Assembly (NCBI GenBank): GCA_003170935.1
Contig: PMYA01000182.1
Span: forward strand, 4,516 to 13,216
DNA: 8,701 bases
Reading direction: 5' to 3'
DNA from: Methanobacteriota archaeon
Lineage (GTDB): Archaea; Halobacteriota; Bog-38; Methanoflorentales; Methanoflorentaceae
Made by a program: the position numbers and the translations under genes. How positions within the stretch are numbered: the first letter of the stretch is position 1; each line of letters opens with the position of its first letter. The notes beneath the pieces were generated by a model, which saw only the letters and a list, made by a program, of their open reading frames with translations, ran no database searches and was not told the origin of the DNA. Below, piece by piece: positions 6,992 to 8,701 of the stretch.

Positions 6992-7026
6992 AAACCTAAA
7001 ATGCTAAGTGTAGAAATATAACGCTT
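6992..7026. promoter_or_regulatory. Very compact divergent promoter of nnrDE (-) and the PUA gene (+)
   Basis: Only 35 bases separate the two start codons. The minus strand reads TATATTT (7020-7014), centred 26 bases from the nnrDE ATG. The plus strand reads CCTAAAATG (6995-7003), centred about 27 bases from the GTG at 7027, though this box is weaker. Archaeal initiation falls about 25 bases from the TATA centre, so both mRNAs would begin at or next to the start codon. The two initiation complexes would cover the same DNA. Confidence 0.55.
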
Positions 7027-7494
7027 GTGCTACAACGCGTAAGGATAATAGCAGACTACCAGTTCGGACCTGGGGCAGGAAACGCCCTCTTTCCAGACAC
7101 GGTGAGGTTCTCTTTGTCGCGAACGCGGCGGATTAGTCAGGTGCTAAATGGAGATAAGAGGGTTGCAACCCTTCGTGCTTCAGACGGGCTTTTCACGTTA
7201 AGTGAACTCGGCGCACGCCGCTTGCACGCAAGTTTTCCATATCCAAAGCTTCGGATTACTATCAATTCCGAAGCAACGCCATTTGTTGGAGCAGGTAAAA
7301 CGGCCTTTGCGAAACACGTGTTGCACGTAGATCCTGACTTGAGGGCACACGACGAGGTGCTGTTGGTTGACGAAAAAGATGCGTTGATCGCAACTGGACA
7401 GGCTCTTTTGAGTCCACCAGAGATGATGGCGTTTAACAAAGGAGTCGCGGTCAAAGTGAGATGGGGGTTTCTAGGTGCGCGCGAGCATTCGTAA
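7027..7494 (+). CDS. C2-PUA domain protein related to the C-terminus of archaeosine tRNA enzymes
   Basis: The 155-residue protein has two parts. Residues 5-72 resemble the C2 domain that precedes PUA in archaeosine tRNA-guanine transglycosylase and ArcS: ADYQFGPGAGNALFPDTVRF (9-28), LSRTRRISQVL (30-40), RVATLRASDGLFTLSELGARR (45-65). Residues 73-147 are a PUA RNA-binding domain: LRITINSEATPFV (75-87), GKTAFAKHV (90-98), DPDLRAHDEVLLVDEKD (102-118), LIATGQALLSPPEM (120-133). In the full enzymes this module binds the acceptor end of tRNA to reach G15. No catalytic domain is present, so this is a free-standing module or half of a split enzyme; which one cannot be told here. The start is GTG at 7027, the only start after an in-frame stop at 6997-6999. 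It precedes NAC and TrmI on the same strand, which fits a tRNA or ribosome role. Confidence 0.85.
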   Translation: MLQRVRIIADYQFGPGAGNALFPDTVRFSLSRTRRISQVLNGDKRVATLRASDGLFTLSELGARRLHASFPYPKLRITINSEATPFVGAGKTAFAKHVLHVDPDLRAHDEVLLVDEKDALIATGQALLSPPEMMAFNKGVAVKVRWGFLGAREHS

Positions 7495-7498
7495 CCTA

Positions 7499-7541
7499 AA
7501 CAGGGCGGTTCGAATGCACATAACAATGTAAAAGCCCTGTT
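7499..7541. repeat. 8-bp perfect inverted repeat between the PUA gene and NAC
   Basis: AACAGGGC (7499-7506) is repeated inverted as GCCCTGTT (7534-7541), with 27 bases between. It lies five bases after the PUA stop and just before an A/T-rich stretch (TTAATATTT, 7541-7549) ahead of NAC. As RNA it could fold into a hairpin with a large loop; as DNA it could be an operator. It is not followed by a T run, so it is not a standard terminator. Confidence 0.6.
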
Positions 7542-7552
7542 AATATTTCGAT

Positions 7553-7560
7553 AAGGTGGG
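7553..7560 (+). promoter_or_regulatory. Shine-Dalgarno site that sets the NAC start
   Basis: AAGGTGGG is a good match to GGAGGTGA, the complement of the archaeal 16S rRNA 3' end, and lies about 8-10 bases before the ATG at 7568. The earlier in-frame GTG (7556-7558) lies inside this site and cannot sensibly be the start. Confidence 0.7.
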
Positions 7561-7567
7561 TGGTTTC

Positions 7568-7909
7568 ATGATTCCCGGAATGCGAGGAATGAGTCCAAAG
7601 AAATTACAGCAGATGATGAAACAAATGGGGGTCGACGTAGAACAGCTCGAAAACGTCGAGAGGGTGATCATACAGCTTTCAGACAAAGAGCTCGTTTTCG
7701 AAGACGCGGCGGTTACGGTAATGAAAGCGCAAGGAACGAAAAACTATCAGATATCAGGAGAACCGACTGAACGCGCGCGGATAAGTGAAGACGACGTTAA
7801 GTTGGTAACAGAACAAGCGGGAGTAAGCGAAAATGATGCGCGAGAAGCGCTTATGGCGAGTGACGGGGACCTTGCGGAAGCAATTCTGAAGCTTAAAGAG
7901 CCGCAATGA
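7568..7909 (+). CDS. nac: Nascent polypeptide-associated complex, archaeal alpha-type subunit
   Basis: Archaeal NAC is a homodimer that binds ribosomes near the exit tunnel and contacts emerging chains. From the ATG at 7568 the protein has 113 residues, the usual archaeal length. A basic, Met-rich N-terminus (MIPGMRGMSPKKLQQMMKQM, 1-20) leads into the NAC beta-barrel domain (about 28-70: VERVIIQLSDKELVFEDAAV at 30-49, YQISGEPTER at 60-69), followed by a C-terminal UBA helix bundle (about 73-110: DDVKLVTEQAGVSENDAREA at 75-94, DGDLAEAILKLK at 99-110). The upstream GTG at 7556 would add four residues but overlaps the Shine-Dalgarno site, and archaeal NAC proteins typically begin with Met-x-Pro-Gly. 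It lies 73 bases after the PUA gene and nine bases before trmI. Confidence 0.95.
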   Translation: MIPGMRGMSPKKLQQMMKQMGVDVEQLENVERVIIQLSDKELVFEDAAVTVMKAQGTKNYQISGEPTERARISEDDVKLVTEQAGVSENDAREALMASDGDLAEAILKLKEPQ

Positions 7910-7918
7910 CAGGAAGAT

Positions 7919-8644
7919 ATGGTTGAAAACGCTCTTCTGGTATCGATCGCGAACAATAAAAAGCAATTTTTAGTGAGGGCCGAAGGGGAACTCCATACTG
8001 ACGTTGGCATTGTCAACCTTGAGGCTCTCAAAGCTCTAGGATTCGGAAGTACCGTAAGCACGCACCTAGGCTATGAGTTTAAGGTGCTAGAACCACGTTC
8101 CCCTGACTATTTTAGTCATTTGAAGCGCACCGGAGCGCCCATGATGCCGAAAGACATTGGCATCATCGTTGCTTATACAGGGTTAAACAAAGAGGACGTT
8201 GTGCTCGATGCGGGGACTGGGTCTGGCATAACAGCCATTTTTTTGGGCAACATTGCTAAACATGTTATCTCTTACGAAATTAACCCGGATTTTGCAAAAC
8301 GCGCTACGGAGAACGTAAAACAGGTAGGGCTAACCAATGTAGATATTATTGAAGGTGACATACTTGAAATAACGTCAGAAATTGAGTTTAACGTCGTTAC
8401 CCTCGACCTGCACGACATCAGCAAGGCAATTCACGTAGTAAAAGACTGTTTAGCACCTGGCGGATTCATAGCGTCGTTTTCTCCATTTTACGAGCAGGTT
8501 TTTGAAGCGCGAAATGCTCTTAAGAGCTTTACCCAAATCAAAACCTTTGAGGGAATCGAACGAGAGATACAGTTTGGGAAAAGAGGCACTCGTCCTGCTA
8601 CTAGAGTTGGACACACAGGCTTCGTGACGATAGCCCGAGCTTGA
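7919..8644 (+). CDS. trmI: tRNA (adenine-N1)-methyltransferase TrmI (positions 57/58)
   Basis: Archaeal TrmI makes 1-methyladenosine at position 58, and in some species also 57, in the tRNA T-loop. The 241-residue protein has the family's small N-terminal beta domain (1-60) followed by THLGYEFKVLEPRSPDYFSH (48-67), KRTGAPMMPKDIGIIVAYTG (69-88), SAM motif I VLDAGTGSGITAIFLGN (95-111), acidic E120 in ISYE, EGD (145-147), and the motif IV region LDLHDIS (162-168), then LAPGGFIASFSPFYEQV (178-194) and a C-terminal GHTGFVTIARA (231-241). Most relatives have DLP(D/S)PW where this one has DLHDIS; the catalytic-type D163 is kept. The ATG at 7919 has AGGA at 7911-7914 and follows the NAC stop by nine bases, so it is probably coupled to NAC. 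The length is slightly short of the 250-residue archaeal norm. Confidence 0.94.
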   Translation: MVENALLVSIANNKKQFLVRAEGELHTDVGIVNLEALKALGFGSTVSTHLGYEFKVLEPRSPDYFSHLKRTGAPMMPKDIGIIVAYTGLNKEDVVLDAGTGSGITAIFLGNIAKHVISYEINPDFAKRATENVKQVGLTNVDIIEGDILEITSEIEFNVVTLDLHDISKAIHVVKDCLAPGGFIASFSPFYEQVFEARNALKSFTQIKTFEGIEREIQFGKRGTRPATRVGHTGFVTIARA

Positions 8645-8658
8645 CTTCTTTTAGTAAG
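8645..8658 (+). terminator. Possible T-rich terminator after trmI
   Basis: CTTCTTTTAGT directly follows the trmI stop. It is a short T-rich tract of the kind that ends transcription in archaea, but it is not a clean oligo-T run. On the minus strand a stronger T8 preceded by five G's (from about 8673 to 8660) would serve a leftward transcript entering from beyond the window, if there is one. Confidence 0.3.
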
Positions 8659-8687
8659 TAAAAAAAATCCCCCTCGCGAAAAATGTG

Positions 8688-8701
8688 CTAACTTTTAAAT
8701 A
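8688..8701 (+). promoter_or_regulatory. Possible TATA box of a gene beyond the right edge
   Basis: CTAACTTTTAAATA at the very end of the window resembles the BRE/TATA of the L10e promoter in this window (AAAACTTTTTAAT). If real, transcription would start about 25 bases outside the window, to the right. The partner gene cannot be seen. Confidence 0.35.

Noticed and set aside
7504..7518. GGCGGTTCGAATGC, which resembles a tRNA T-arm
   Set aside because: Position 61 would be G rather than C, the T-stem does not pair, and no D-arm, anticodon arm or acceptor stem is found around it.

Overview
The window is archaeal chromosomal DNA, almost certainly from a euryarchaeote. It carries fibrillarin with Nop5, ribosomal protein L10e, aIF2-beta, TrmY, archaeal alpha-NAC, archaeal TrmI and a PUA protein of the archaeosine-enzyme type. 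All promoters I can see are TATA-type. The aIF2-beta has an extra C-terminal TRAM domain, which as far as I recall is typical of the Methanosarcina/Methanomicrobia/Archaeoglobus side of the Euryarchaeota. I cannot place it more closely from sequence alone. Base composition and codon use look even across the window. I see no mobile element, CRISPR array, rRNA or tRNA gene.

Layout. (1) Positions 1-1794, minus strand: L10e, then aIF2-beta, then TrmY, which runs off the left edge. This reads as one translation operon with a TATA promoter near 1838-1850. (2) Positions 1923-3438, minus strand: nop5 then fibrillarin, one base apart, the protein core of the C/D-box RNA-guided 2'-O-methylation enzyme. 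(3) Positions 3552-5406, plus strand, divergent from nop5: a class 1B dihydroorotate dehydrogenase, then one base later an uncharacterised methyltransferase-like protein. (4) Positions 5537-6991, minus strand: a bifunctional NAD(P)H-hydrate repair enzyme, convergent with the methyltransferase. (5) Positions 7027-8644, plus strand: a C2-PUA protein, alpha-NAC and the tRNA m1A methyltransferase TrmI.

The main theme is RNA modification and translation: TrmY and TrmI both act on the T-loop of tRNA, the PUA protein resembles the tRNA-binding end of archaeosine enzymes, and fibrillarin/Nop5 modify rRNA (and in some archaea tRNA). L10e, aIF2-beta and NAC belong to the ribosome, initiation and nascent-chain handling. 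The metabolic genes (pyrD, nnrDE) are housekeeping.

I found no striking new multi-gene system. The items most worth a second look are the unknown methyltransferase coupled to pyrD, two very compact divergent promoters whose initiation complexes should exclude each other, the free-standing C2-PUA module, an 8-bp inverted repeat upstream of NAC, and an altered active-site motif in TrmI.
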